64,000 nt of DNA from NCBI GenBank assembly GCA_032871835.1, contig CM065300.1, forward strand, positions 107,815,088 to 107,879,087, written 5' to 3'. A model generated the notes under the pieces. That model was not told where the DNA came from. It was given only the letters and a program-made list of their open reading frames with translations, and did no database searches. The position numbers and the translations under genes are program-made. Positions 1 through 10,712 of the stretch are shown here, piece after piece. Origin of the DNA: Dipteronia dyeriana (taxonomy: Eukaryota > Streptophyta > Magnoliopsida > Sapindales > Sapindaceae). How positions within the stretch are numbered: position 1 is the stretch's first letter; each line of letters starts with the position of its first letter.

Positions 1-654
1 CTATCTTTTGATTTGAGAAGAGCTCGACTGACCAGGTATGCTGACATGATGGATATGGCGGGAGGATACACACTGGCCGAGGAAGAAGAGTTAGTTACTG
101 GAGGAAGCTATATGCACGGAGGAAAGCCTGAATAGAAGGATGCCTAATCCAAGGGGTAGAATAAAAAAGGAAAGTAGAAAGGAAATGGCAAGGAGAAAAG
201 CAAAGACAGGGGTAACGGGCGTAATGCTGAATAATCCACGGAGAAGTACCGAGGCAGATACACCAATTATACCCCTCTTCGAAAAAAACAAGAGGAAATC
301 ATGGCCATCCTAAAACTGAAGAATATGGTGCACGAACCACCACGACAGTCTCAGTTTGTCTGGAAAGATACAACCAAGTATTGCAGATTTCACAAGGAAA
401 CCGGTCACGAGACTTCAAAGTGTTACCAGCTCAGAGCTTACATAGAGACTCTTATTCGGGAAGGGCACCTGCGGGATGTAATCTTAAAAAAAGATGAGAG
501 ATTAGAAACTAAGAAAGAGGTTAAGGCTGATCTCAACCCTGGTCGAAATCAAAGAGCCAGTCTCGAAGCCAATCAGATAAACATACAATATTTGGAGGAC
601 CATCTATTAGAAAAAGCAACCGAGAACGAACTCAGGAAATCAAAGAAACAATAG
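1..654 (+). pseudogene. gag: H gag, C-terminal part (broken)
   Basis: Nucleocapsid end of a gypsy Gag, which packages the RNA in the virus-like particle. Reading frame 1 carries in-frame stops at 133-135 and shortly after, then is open from 301 to 654. The open part holds the Tat-type knuckle YCRFHKETGHETSKC (C-x3-H-x4-H-x4-C), followed by YQLRAYIETLIREGHL, which is characteristic of this lineage. The region 1-130 resembles the matching part of element G on the minus strand at about 21180-21280, so H and G have related gag genes. The capsid part lies before position 1. Pol continues in another frame from about 675. Confidence 0.8.
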
Positions 655-674
655 AAGCAAGGAATAACTTTGAT

Positions 675-1151
675 GTGAACTCGGTTGAGCCAGACCTAAA
701 AAGGGTAAAGGAAGGATGGGACCCGATAATATTCACAGAGGCAGATTCCCATGGCGTCGACGTTCGGCCCAATGATGCCTTGGTCATAAGCGCCCGGATT
801 GGTCACCGGAAAGTCAAGAGAATCCTGATAGATAATAGGAGTTCAACAGACATTCTCAATATAGCTGTTTACGATCAACTCAGGTTAGACCGAAAAGATC
901 TACAGCCCTTCCATACTCCACTCAGAGGGTTTGGCGGGATTGAGGTCAAGTAACTTGGGACGGTTAAGCTACCCGTAAAAGTTGGAATGGGGTCATGCCA
1001 AAGGACTGTCCTACTCGACTTCGTGGTGGTAGATTTGGACAATTGGCCATATAATGCATTATTGGGTCAACCATTCCTAAATAAAATAAGAGTTGTGACA
1101 GCCACTTATGCATTAATGATCAAGTTCCCGACAGAGCAGGAGTCGGGGTAG
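675..1151 (+). pseudogene. H aspartic protease (broken)
   Basis: Retroviral-type aspartic protease of the gypsy polyprotein, which would cut Gag-Pol. Frame 3 shows DALVISARIG, then the active-site stretch ILIDNRSSTDIL where the family normally has D-[ST]-G-S-S. The catalytic Asp is kept, but the following Ser-Gly reads Asn-Arg, so it is probably inactive. A TAA at 951-953 interrupts the frame. The same frame then continues with LGTVKLPVKVG and NALLGQPFLNKI, which match the protease C-terminus, until a TAG at 1149-1151. The frame is the same as that of the downstream RT. Confidence 0.75.
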
Positions 1152-1208
1152 TTAAGGGATCCTAGGAGATGGCCCGAAGAGCAAATTTGTCAGCATACAA
1201 AAATAGGA

Positions 1209-3180
1209 ATGATGCTGAACAGGTGCACCATAACGCAGCCAAGTCAGCACAAAGAATTCTTATCATTTGAATTCTATCCAAGGGAAGGGTCGAATGAAAC
1301 CAAAACAAAACCGGTTGAAGAAGTGATATTAAAAGAATATGAACCAGATAAGAAGGTCAAGATCGGGGCTAACCTGAAAGGGAAAGTCAAGCAAGACCTC
1401 ACCAATCTGCTCAAAAAGTATAAAGATGTGCTCACCTGGAGTCACGAAGATATGATCGGGATAGATGCCCGAATAATATCTCACCATCTCGCAGTAGACC
1501 CGGATGCAAAATCTGTGATACAAAAGAGAAGATCGTTCAATCCCGAAAGGAGTCGGGCAATCAAACAAGAGGTGGAAAAGCCACTTGCTACAAGATCAAT
1601 TAGAGAGATCAACTACCTTTAATGGGTAGCCAATGTAGTCCTCGTCCAAAAGAAGAATGGGCAATGGAGGATGTGCGTAGATTTTACGGATCTGAACAAG
1701 GCATGCCCAAAAGACAGCTTCCAGCTTCCAAGGATAGACCAGCTGGTGGATGCCACATCAAGCCACGAATTGCTCAGCTTCATGGATTCCTATTCGAGAT
1801 ACAACCAAATCAGGACGAACAAGGCCGACGAGGAAAAGACAGCCTTCATAACAGATCAGGGTTTATACTGTTAAACGGTAATGCCTTTTAGTCTGAAAAA
1901 TACAGGTGCTACATATCAAATGCTGGTCAACAGAATCTTCACTCGGTAAATAGGAAGGAACATGAAAGTATACATTGATGACATGCTGACTAAAAGTGTC
2001 TCGACAGTTAAGCATGCCCTGGACCTCCGAAAAACATTTGATGTCCTAAAGAGATACCAGATGAAGTTGAACCCGAACAAATGTTTATTCAGAGTCCCTT
2101 TAGAAAGATTCCAGGGTTTTCATGTTCACCAAAGAGGAATCGAAGTTAATCCCGAGAAGATCCAGGCCCTGTAGAAAATGACCTCACCAAAAACGTTAAA
2201 AGAAGTGCAGCGCCTAACAAGGTGTTTAGCTTCCTTGGGAAGATTCATCTCAAAGACTACAGACAAGTGCACACCTTTCTTCAAAATAATCAAAAAAGGC
2301 AAAGGACTCGAATGGAACTAAGAGTGCGAGCAGACATTCTTAAAAATAAAAGAGTACTTGGGACAAGCCCCTAATCTCTCAAAACCACAAACGGGGGAAG
2401 TACTTCAGTTATATTTGTCAATAACCGAGCTTGCAGCAAGCTCAGTCTTAGTCCGAACAGAGGATAGAGTGCAGAAACTAGTGTATTATACCAGCAAGAT
2501 ACTCCTACCAGCTGAGACCAGGTACACACAGGCAGAGAAAATGGCCTTACCATTGGTTTCAGCAGCAAAAAAGCTAAGCCCATACTTCTAGGCCCATACA
2601 ATCCAGGTCCTCACCTACTGCCCATTAAGATCAATTTTGCAAAAGCCAGAAATTTCAGGAAGACTGACCAAATGGGCAATTGAACTAAGTGAATTCGACA
2701 TTCATTATGCCCCCAGAACATCCCTCAAAGGACAGGCTGCAGCAGACTTCATAGCCGAGTTCACAGAACCAAACCTAGAAGCAAAAAGAATGTTGGGTAA
2801 AGATTTTCCATAGAAACTGTATGTTGATGTTTCTTCAAACACTCATGGCAGCGGGGCATGGATCTTAGTATGCACTCTAGAAGGAGATAATGTTGAATGT
2901 GCCATGAGATTTGATTTTAAAGCAACTAATAATCAAGCCGAGTACGAGGCACTATTAGCTGGACTTGAAGTCTGCATAGCTCTCAGGGCAAACGAAGTTG
3001 AGATATTCAGCGATTCATAGGTAGTTGTCAACCAGGTCATGGATGAGTACCAAGCTAAAGATGAAGGTATGATAGCCTACTGTGACATCGCAAAACAACT
3101 CCTCCAAAAATTTAAAAAATACAAGATTGCTCAGATCCCTAGGGAGAAAATGAAAAGGCAGACGCATTGTCTAAACTAGC
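1209..3180 (+). pseudogene. pol: H reverse transcriptase, RNase H and archaeal-type RNase H (broken)
   Basis: All segments sit in frame 3. The RT fingers read RMCVDFTDLNKACPKD, a hallmark of plant gypsy RT. The catalytic box YIDDM is at 1971-1985 and is intact. The first RNase H region includes YYTSKILLPAETRYTQAEK. A second RNase H begins near 2815 with LYVDVSSNTHGSGAWI and continues through NNQAEYEALLAGL and EIFSDS; this extra domain is known in Tat elements. Nonsense codons interrupt at 1620, 1872, 1950, 2172, about 2320, 2589, 2811 and 3018 (approximate). Several look like CAG, CAA or TGG codons turned into stops. Near 3150 an A-run is one base short, which shifts the frame into that of the integrase. 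Confidence 0.85.
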
Positions 3181-4533
3181 GTCAGCAACAACCACAATCA
3201 GACCGAAGACCATTCTGGTCGCACATATTCTTAAACTGAGTACAACTAAACCAAAGCACTTAGAAATCTCAGAAATCTGAACACTGCAAGACGGTTGGAT
3301 GATTCAGCTGAAAAGGTTCCTGGAAGAGGGCGCACTCCTAAAAGATCCCGTATTAGCAAAGCGTATCAGGTATCGATCAACAAGGTACACCTTGATCATA
3401 GGAGAATTATTCCGAAGGGGGTTTTCCCGAGCTCTCCAAAAATGTGTACCAGAAGAAAATGCACATCGAATACTTCAGGAGATCTACAGAGGAGTTTGCG
3501 AAAACCACACTGGAGGTAAAAGTTTAGCACACAAGGTGCTCAGGCAAGGCTATTATTGGCCTACACTTTTCTCAGATGCACACCAGTGGTCAGAAAGTTG
3601 CAATACTTGTCAAAGAATAGCCAACAATATCCGGCAGCCCCTTGAAAAACTAAGAAACCTCACTACCCCATGGCCATTCACCATGTGGGGTTTAGACCTG
3701 ATTGGCCCAATGCCAGCTGGAACAAGGGGTGGAACAAAACACGCCATAGTAGCTGTTGACTATTTCATAAAGTGGGCAGAAACTGAAGCACTAGTGCATA
3801 TCATAGAAGCAAACACCACAAATTTTATGAAAAAGAATATACTTTATAGGTTTGGAGTTCCAGACACTATAATCACTGACAACGGTACCCAATTTGATAA
3901 CCTAAAATTCAGGCAGCTATGCAAGGAATATCAGATTGCCAATTACTATGCACCACTGGCCCACCCTTAAACAAATGGGCATGTAGAAGCAGTAAATAAA
4001 ATTATCAAGCACAATATCAAAGCAAAGTTAGATGCCAAAAACGGAAGCTGGGTTGAAAAGCTTCCCGAAGTATTATGGGAATACCGGACGACATCAAGGA
4101 CTTTAACAGGAGAGACTCCGTACACTTTAGCATTCGGAACAGAAGCTGTTATCCCCATAGAAACATCATATGCATCATACCGGGTCAGGCTATATGATGA
4201 AGAATAGAATGTTGATATGCTATTACAAAGTCTGGTGAGCTAGAAGAGAAAAGGGAGAAGTCTCGAATAAGAAATATGGTATATCAGCAAAGAATAGCTC
4301 GTCACTACAACTCTCATGTTCGGGTCAGGATATTCCAGCGAGGAGACCTGGTACTCAGGAAGGTGTCGTTGAACACAAAAAACAAAGTTGCAGGTTCCCT
4401 GGCTGATAAATGGGAAGACCCGTACAAAATTGAGAGAATAGCTGGCCATGAAGCGTATTTGATTGCACGACCCAATGGAGGGGTTTTACCCCGACCATGC
4501 AATGCCAAATTTCTGAAGATTTTCTATCCTTAA
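3152..4533 (+). pseudogene. H integrase (broken)
   Basis: Integrase inserts the cDNA copy into host DNA. From about 3160 the frame reads KADALSKLAS, then a zinc-binding H-H-C-C region including CNTCQRIANN. The catalytic core follows: WGLDLIGPMP (first Asp), TDNGTQF (second Asp) and, after a TAA at about 3968, GHVEAVNK (Glu). All three acidic catalytic residues can be seen. A further frame change near 4260 precedes the C-terminal part (4276-4533), which has RIFQRGDLVLRK and ends in KFLKIFYP, the usual end of Tat integrases. The final stop is TAA at 4531-4533. Confidence 0.85.
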
Positions 4534-5066
4534 ATTATTTTTCTTCTTTTTGTTCTTTTTTCTAGTCAGGACAATATTAGTTAGGATAAATATAAGCTGT
4601 GAAATTTAAATCTTTGTTGATTTTACAGTAATAAATAAAAAATTACTCGGGATTTCCGAAAGAAAGCATATGATAATAAGAGCATGATAATAAGAACATG
4701 CAAATAGAATACTCAGGACCATCAAATCCCGAATGGGAGGAGAAGCTCGAAGGAGCATGCCAGCCGAGCATGGTCATACCGACCTTAGCAATAAGGCAAA
4801 CCCGATGCACCGGATTCTGAAAAAATGCTCAGGACGCTATCGAGAGAAATTCCGGTTAAATGCGTAGCTGTGTTGAGCAATTTTTATTTAAAGAGCTCAA
4901 CGATTCGGCAAACCCTTGCGCAAAAAAACTAGGGAGACGTCCTTGGTATTGCGTAAGGACTCGAACATATGATCATGGTGAGCCTTGATGTAATATTCGG
5001 GTAGCAACCGAATATGAAACACAAGTATAAACTTGCTCGTTTTAAGATGACTCGGTTAATAATTAA
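4534..5066 (+). other. H non-coding spacer after integrase
   Basis: No coding region on either strand that I can support. The sequence has scattered short words such as ACTCGG and ACTCGGG that recur in the tandem repeats just downstream. In Tat elements an untranslated zone of this kind lies between integrase and the 3' part. Confidence 0.5.
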
Positions 5067-5329
5067 GAGCCCGTTTAATAAGATACTTGTCAAATTAAAG
5101 TCATTTGAGTTAATAAGATACTCGGTTAAGTTACCCGAATATTGAAGAGCCAGTTTAATAAGATACTTGGCAAATTAAAGTCATTCGGGTAACAGCCGGT
5201 TTAATAAGATACTCGGTTAAGTTACGCGAACATTGAAGAGCCAATTTAATAAGATACTTGGCATCTAATTTATTCAGGTAATGATCGGTTTAAAAGATAC
5301 TCGGTTAAGTTACCCAAACGCCAGCCAGT
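5067..5329. repeat. H internal tandem repeat, about 3 units of 80-92 bp
   Basis: Three diverged head-to-tail units start at 5067, 5147 and 5238, each opening with GAGCC. Each unit contains GTTTAATAAGATACTTG and, later, AAGATACTCGGTTAAGTTAC. The first core word reappears in the other Tat-like element G at about 19695-19770 (reverse strand), so it is a lineage feature and not chance. Tandem repeats in this position are known in Tat/Ogre elements and can seed satellite DNA. Confidence 0.75.
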
Positions 5330-6309
5330 TTAATAAAACACTCAACAACAATCAGCAATGAACAAGATCAAAACCATTCAATTCAGAATAAGATAGATTT
5401 TTATTGATCTCTTAAAAGGATGGTTCTTTACAAAAGAATAAAAAGTAAAAAATTTCCTACAATTCTACAAAAATTAAGGTTGTGAGGATTTTGAGCCTTT
5501 GCCGATACTCGGGTCTAGCACCATCTCGAATTCACGGAGCAGGTTTTCGTTAGATGGCCAAACAATAGTGTCGACAGTATCATCCATCCATTGGCTGTAA
5601 TATTCGCCTGGGACTGGCCCAACATCTGGTACCACACCCTTCACCGACTCTTGACTAGCGTAAAAGGTCGAGAGGGAGTGTTCAGTCGGAATTTCTAAAT
5701 GCATAAGATGAGGCTCTTTGCCTTGGTTGCGGCAGTAAGCTCTCCACTCCTTGGCTCGGGCCGGTCTACATGATGTTTGATTGACAGCTCCCAATTGGCT
5801 CGGGCCTTCTCAGTCACCCTATTCTTTACTTTGAAGAACTCGTCGGTTGAAACTAGCCCACGCTGAAACTCCTGAAGGAGTAGGGCATCATAAACAGGGG
5901 ATCTTTTAAAGAGATCTACGCCTTGTACTTCAAGTTCCAGCCTGGCCTCTCAGGATAAGGATTCAACTGTCAACACTTGGCGCTCCAGGTCTTTAATTTT
6001 TTGATCATACGCCGACCTCGACTGCTCCGCCTTTTGCTCGGCCTTAAGCATGGATTCTTCGGCAGAAGATAAGAGATTTTGAAATGATGATGCTGCATTC
6101 TCCTCTGCCAAAGACGCCTTCTCCTCAGCCTCAACTTGCTTCGCCAGAAAATTATCGGCAAACATTTGTACAAAGCAGACCTCTTGCTGATAAGTCGCTT
6201 CGACCCGAGCACGACCTTCCTCACTTTCCTTCAGCTGAGCCTCCAGACATCTTATTCGATTAGCTTGATGTTGCTGCGTTTGAACTTGCTCAGCAACTTC
6301 GGCCAACAT

Positions 6310-6378
6310 CTGTAAAAGAATTACGATTAGAAATCTGGCAGACAAGCAAAACATTAAAAAAAAAGCCAGGTAACTTAC
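6310..6378 (-). other. Putative intron 2 of the H antisense gene
   Basis: On the minus strand the segment begins GTAAGTTACC at 6378 and ends TTCTTTTACAG at 6310, with a run of T in between. It is 69 nt and a multiple of three. Unspliced reading would not hit a stop but would insert a hydrophobic stretch (YLAFFLMFCLSARFLIVILL) just before the coiled coil. Spliced reading joins NGASY directly to MLAEVAEQ. It could therefore be a retained or optional intron that adds a membrane-like segment. Confidence 0.55.
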
Positions 6379-7101
6379 ATAAGATGCGCCATTGAAGACA
6401 TTCTGAAGACTTTTGGTCAAAGACCCATCCTGAAAACTGCTCCAACAGTCTTCTTTGATGAAAGCCCGACCAGATGACATCTCCCACAGTAAATCCTGGA
6501 GAGAAGGATGTGAATGAACCCCCGAGGGTTCAACACCTAGATTTTAAACCTCGAGGGGAGACGAACCCCTGTACGGCTCTGAAGCCCCCACATTCGCCGA
6601 TACTCCAACATTAGCACTCGGGCAAGTCTTAGCCACAGTATCTTCATCGCTGGAATCTATGAAAGTAACCACCCGAGGAACCTTGAGAGGACGAGTTGGA
6701 GAGCTAATTGCCTTCCTTTTCTCACCCCAAGAACGGTGGAAATTGAGATCAGCTGCAGGATCATCCTAAGTGTTATCCTGGGAGGCTTCAAAAAATTTGG
6801 GACCCACAGCTACTTGTCCCGAGGAAGAATTACCTCCATCACCAGCGTCAGTCAACACCTTCACTTTACCTTTACCGATCAACAGGCAGCTGAGTACCAA
6901 TCGAGCCACTCAGACTGCTAGTCTCCTCAACCCTCGGTTGAAAAACGTCCACATGGATATCTTTGAGAATCTGCTCAGCGGCATCAGTCTCTTCATCAGA
7001 CTCAGGCGGGACGATGCCTTCGCCACCTTGACGAGCCGCCTCTTTCCGACTCGCCTGAATGATTGACTTCACTTGGCGAGCCTAAAGATCGCAGACGATG
7101 T

Positions 7102-7188
7102 CTGTATCAAATACTAAAATAAAAAAATGAGCAGCTTCAGAATACAAAACAAAATGTATAACAATAAGAGGTTGCCAAAATCACTTAC
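7102..7188 (-). other. Putative intron 1 of the H antisense gene
   Basis: On the minus strand the segment starts GTAAGTGA at 7188 and ends TTTGATACAG at 7102, after a T-rich stretch. It is 87 nt long. Removing it joins GQHRR to YIVCDL and keeps the frame into ARQVKSIIQASRKEAA, apart from one TAG. The splice is phase 1. Consensus splice sites plus frame continuity support a real intron. No transcript evidence is available here. Confidence 0.6.
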
Positions 7189-8325
7189 ATCGCCTATGTT
7201 GGCCCGAAATCTTTTCGAAGAAGCCAAACTCAATCATCTTTGACTCGACGGAGAGATAAGACTTGTTCCTCTTCTCTAGTGTACGAACTGCCGCCCGAGC
7301 AAGTCTGGTCAGCTCGCCATCACTGTAATCGATATTCTTCTTATTCCATTCCTCTAGGGAATAGAAGAACCGAAGGACTTTCAGCACCACTCCAGAATCC
7401 CCAGATTTGAGGCTGATTTCCAGCCCAACACTTCTTTCGGTGAAAAACCAACTGTTCTTCTAGAACTCGTTGGACGTAGGAAACCCTTTTATAAAACCCT
7501 TCTTTTTGGGGTAGTCAGAAATATCAGCATCCCGACTCACTTTTTTCCCCTCGAGAACCCAGCAGTTTGGCGGATTAGACATAAGGAAGTAAGTCCCCGT
7601 CTTGCCCGACTGTCTTAATGTAAAGAAATGCCTGATTTCATTTGGGGATGGTGGTGAAAGGTTCATCCGGCTGTATATATTCCATATGCACATTAAGATT
7701 CTGTAACTGTTCGGGACCAGCTGAGCCGGAGCAATTCCTGCTTCAGCTAGAAACCAAGCAATAAATGGATGAAGAGGAAGAGTGATGCCACAACAAAGCA
7801 TGGAGCCATAAATCGCCACCATACCCGGGGAAGGATTCCACACAGCCCTATCCACCTCAGGAACCAGAGTAACTGAGTCGGGCAGGTCAAATCTGGAGCG
7901 ATACTTCCCTATTTCATCTGGCCCGACCACATTCGGCTCAGTGTCGAACCCACTCGGACGGACAACAGTAAATGTAAGGCGAGACGCCCTGTGCGCCTCC
8001 TCAACTTTGCTCTCGCTGACTGTTTGCTCCCTGATCAGAATATAGCCCGAGTCATGTTTGTGAATTGCGCTTCTACTTTGATGTTTTCCCATCTTCGAAG
8101 TGTTACCCTGTGCTCAGAAATATCAGAATCAGAACTAGATGAACTCGATACAGGGATAAAAGTAACGTCAAGGTGAAATCCCGAGACATCAACTTCTAAA
8201 AATAGAGGTTCGTCCGCAGGGACTTCCCCCAATATTCTTCTAATGCAAGAAACTAATTGGAAATCCCCGTGTTCTAATGCATCAAAAGCAATTTTAAAGA
8301 GACGATGACGGGAAGATGGCCCCAT

Positions 8326-9173
8326 AAAAACTAACCTTGAATAAATTGGTGCAAGATCTTCAACGAAGAATCGTGACTTTCTGCTTAGAGAAATTTGGGT
8401 TCAGAGAATTTTCTTTTTCTTTTACTAAAAAATTTGAGAATAAACCAGCGCAAACTCAATGAAGAATTTAAAGGGATGGTTACACGAAACCCTAGGGTCT
8501 CAAGGTGGGAAGAACCTATGATGAAGCTTGATGACGTTGACGGCGCACGGGGAGATGTGGAAATAATTTCTCATAAATGATATCGAAAAACGAAGAGGCG
8601 AAGGACACATGTCAGAACAAGAACTAGCCCCAGCCGTCAGAACTTTAAAGCGTCGCCATCATTAAAGATCTCGCGTGAGGGGGTGAATTGAAATTGCAGA
8701 GTCACCATTAAGACACGCCATTATGATAAGACATTTACTCTGGCAAAAAAATAAAGAATTAAGATGATTAAAATACTTCTGCCCGAAACGAAACTTTATT
8801 CTGCAAAAATATTTTAATGGGGTATTGTCATATATGAATTTTACCAAGCATACACGTCATTGACAGGAAGGAGAAAATTTCCAGGTGGAGATTCAAATAA
8901 GCGCTCAGGAAATATCCTACCAGACATCAGAAGAAGAGGTCTGAGTAAACAAATATTAAAGCGAAACCTGCTCGGGGTCAACTAAACTGCTCGGAATCAA
9001 TTTAATATACTCGGGGCTAGCAGAATGTATTATCTACTCGGGATCAGGAGACGTAACTTAAGACCAGTACACATCATATCCTACTCGAGATAAACATAAC
9101 AAAACTGAGTAAAAAGCCTAGCAAGCAGTTCATGAGTTAAGTCACACAAGGATCCTCATCAAAGACGGACTCT
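8326..9173. other. H region upstream of antisense gene, no coding seen
   Basis: Lies between the start codon of the antisense gene and the 3' polypurine tract. It would hold the promoter of the antisense gene if that gene is transcribed on its own. Words such as CTCGGG and GCTCGG recur. I see no supported ORF. Confidence 0.4.
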
Positions 9174-9188
9174 AAAGGAGAAAGAGAG
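9174..9188 (+). promoter_or_regulatory. H polypurine tract
   Basis: The run AAAGGAGAAAGAGAG directly precedes TGTCAAGC. A purine-only run immediately before TG is what primes plus-strand synthesis in LTR elements. Confidence 0.55.
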
Positions 9189-9713
9189 TGTCAAGCATAA
9201 AGGGTTCCTTATCCGAGAACATCTCTGTTTCTTCAAAAAGATTACGCTCTTATAAGGAAATAAGTCCTAATTGAACTGCATTACTAGAGTCCAGTTCGGT
9301 CTCAATACAAGTCTCCAAAACAGGAAAGAAGACAATCTACTTCAAACAAGAAACCAAATCACAATTAAATGCAGAGATCTTTTATTACTTGTACAAAACA
9401 GATTAGGGTTCTATAAACATATAAATAGACCCATAATCTCGTCCAAAAAAAAGATATAGACAATATAGTATACACGTCGGTCATACCAAAATATTAAAAG
9501 AGAGAAAGAGAGATCGAGGGCTGTAATTACTTTCTTCATATTGGATTTTGGCTTGGTTGATCATACAATCGCACGTGGACGTTTCTCCTATCATCGGAGT
9601 TTTACCACATAAAACTTGTGTCGATTTACTTCCTTTTTCTCTCCTCTTTGATTCATAGCTAAAATCCAATCCTTGTTGGCTTTTCTGACGAAATCCAAAA
9701 ATCAACGTCAACA
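9189..9713 (+). repeat. H 3' LTR (estimated ends)
   Basis: Begins TGTCAAGC after the polypurine tract and is taken to end at GTCAACA (9713), about 525 bp. It contains a TATA-like box and, near 9605, GGAGTTTTACCACATAAA, a form of the motif seen near the 3' end of the other LTRs in this window. The 5' partner is outside the window, so the right edge is uncertain. Confidence 0.5.
9420..9427 (+). promoter_or_regulatory. TATA box of H LTR
   Basis: TATAAATA within the putative LTR, preceded by another TATAAA at 9412. Placed about 230 bp after the LTR start, as expected for an LTR promoter. Confidence 0.5.
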
Positions 9714-10698
9714 GAAAGTATCTTGCTAAATTCCATTCATGAATACCCCTTGGGGGGTTATTACACGAAACATAAAGCTCAATTAAACTTGAAGGTCGTA
9801 GGTGTACCAAAACACCTTCTCCCACTCAATTGTTTAAGACGTGTGATCGAATTCCATAGAATGATTTATCAAGTTATCTAGATGCCAATTAGATACCTAA
9901 ACCATTCAATGCATGTTCATACCAAAAGAGATATATGAGTGACACTCCTATTCTATATGACATGTAATCAAATAATGACAAACATTGCAATATTTACAAA
10001 AATATAAATATCTACAATTTTGATCCATCCTAGAAAAGCAAGTAAATTACATATGTCTTGGAATACAAAAAAATTCCTTTCTTGGTGAACAATTCTTCAC
10101 GCGACCTTCGTCGTTTGGGCTCCCTTAGCTGCCTCACATGGGCGTGCGCAACCCACAAGCCCATAAGTGGCTGCCATGCTCAGCCCATGGTTTCCACAGG
10201 GTTGCCGTGCGCAGCCCATGCCACAACAATCGTGGGCGCATGCTCTTCGCACGCACGTTTGTTGATATGGGTAGCACGGTCCCATACTTGTTCCGGTTGC
10301 TTCCAATTCTTCAAACCTTCGAGTCTTCGATATTTGAATGTATTACAAAATAATTTTGAATAAAAAAATACTGTAGTTTTTTTTTTATTATTATTACAAT
10401 ATAGTGCAGTTTTTTTTAAATAGCAAAAAAAAAAAAAACTTAGCAACTACCAAGAATGAAATTATGGCGATGATATGCCACCCTTCTTGCTACAATCCCA
10501 AAACAAAAATACATTGAAATTCTGGGACCAAAATTGGGCAATAACAAACCACATATAAAACATATATGTATCCATACATTCCAATGTCAATATATATGTG
10601 AATACCTAGAGTGCCATCACTTTCTAAAACATGCTTATATACAATAAAAAGAAAAAGATTCACGTACGCATACATCAATTAATCAAGGGTACAACCAT
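9714..10698 (-). other. Unclassified TE sequence left of the A1 primer site
   Basis: By position this is internal sequence of the A1 element, downstream of its primer site on the minus strand, cut by H on the left. I recognise no gag or pol. A GC-rich patch at about 10130-10265 carries imperfect repeats of GTGCGCAACCCA and GTGCGCAGCCCA, and looks more like an LTR U3 patch than coding DNA. It could be a fragment of another element. Confidence 0.35.
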
Positions 10699-10711
10699 GC
10701 TCTGATACCAA
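10699..10711 (-). promoter_or_regulatory. A1 primer binding site (tRNA-iMet type)
   Basis: The minus strand reads TTGGTATCAGAGC one base after the LTR end CCCTACA. This complements the 3' end of initiator tRNA-Met, the usual primer of plant copia elements. It shows that A1 is a 5' LTR on the minus strand with its body to the left. Confidence 0.75.
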
Positions 10712-10712
10712 T

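Larger units (their letters stand above)
5474..8325 (-). pseudogene. H antisense extra gene with two intron-like gaps (broken)
   Basis: Long gene opposite to gag-pol. The ATG is at 8325 (MGPSSRHRLFK), with three putative exons: 8325-7189, 7101-6379 and 6309-5474, about 2.7 kb of coding sequence. Exon 1 holds GITLPLHPFIAWFLAEAG and APAQLVPNSYRILM, which resemble the plant 'putative gypsy type transposon' family (Pfam PF04195 from memory). Exon 3 is a coiled coil of about 120 residues rich in Glu, Ala and Gln. Joining exon 1 to exon 2 keeps one frame. Breaks: a frameshift between 8092 and 8035, TAG at 7460-7462, TAG at 7082-7084, a frameshift near 6872, TGA at 5950-5952 and a frameshift near 5700-5790. 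Beyond each stop the same protein continues. Function is unknown. Antisense ORFs in this position are known for Tat elements. Confidence 0.7.
1..9713 (+). mobile_element. Element H: Ty3/gypsy, Tat lineage, 5' end outside window
   Basis: Degenerate gypsy element entered in the middle of gag. Domain order on the + strand is gag zinc knuckle, protease, RT, RNase H, a second archaeal-type RNase H and integrase. An opposite-strand gene follows, then a 3' LTR. The second RNase H and the extra antisense gene are known marks of the Tat lineage (Tat/Ogre/Retand group). The 5' LTR and N-terminal gag are not in the window. The right edge (9713) rests on a TG...CA guess with a polypurine tract before it, since the partner LTR is absent. 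The element abuts sequence that I assign to an A-family element, so H probably inserted there. Confidence 0.8.

Noticed and set aside
9481..9825. 114-residue minus-strand ORF at the H 3' end
   Set aside because: It crosses the estimated LTR border and has no domain or partner elsewhere.
10058..10363. Overlapping ORFs on both strands in the GC-rich patch
   Set aside because: Several frames are open at once because of base composition and repeats. No domain or family likeness.
10699..10711. tRNA-Met-like sequence
   Set aside because: Only the 3' primer complement is present beside an LTR end. There is no cloverleaf, so it is a primer site and not a tRNA gene. The same holds for the other primer sites.
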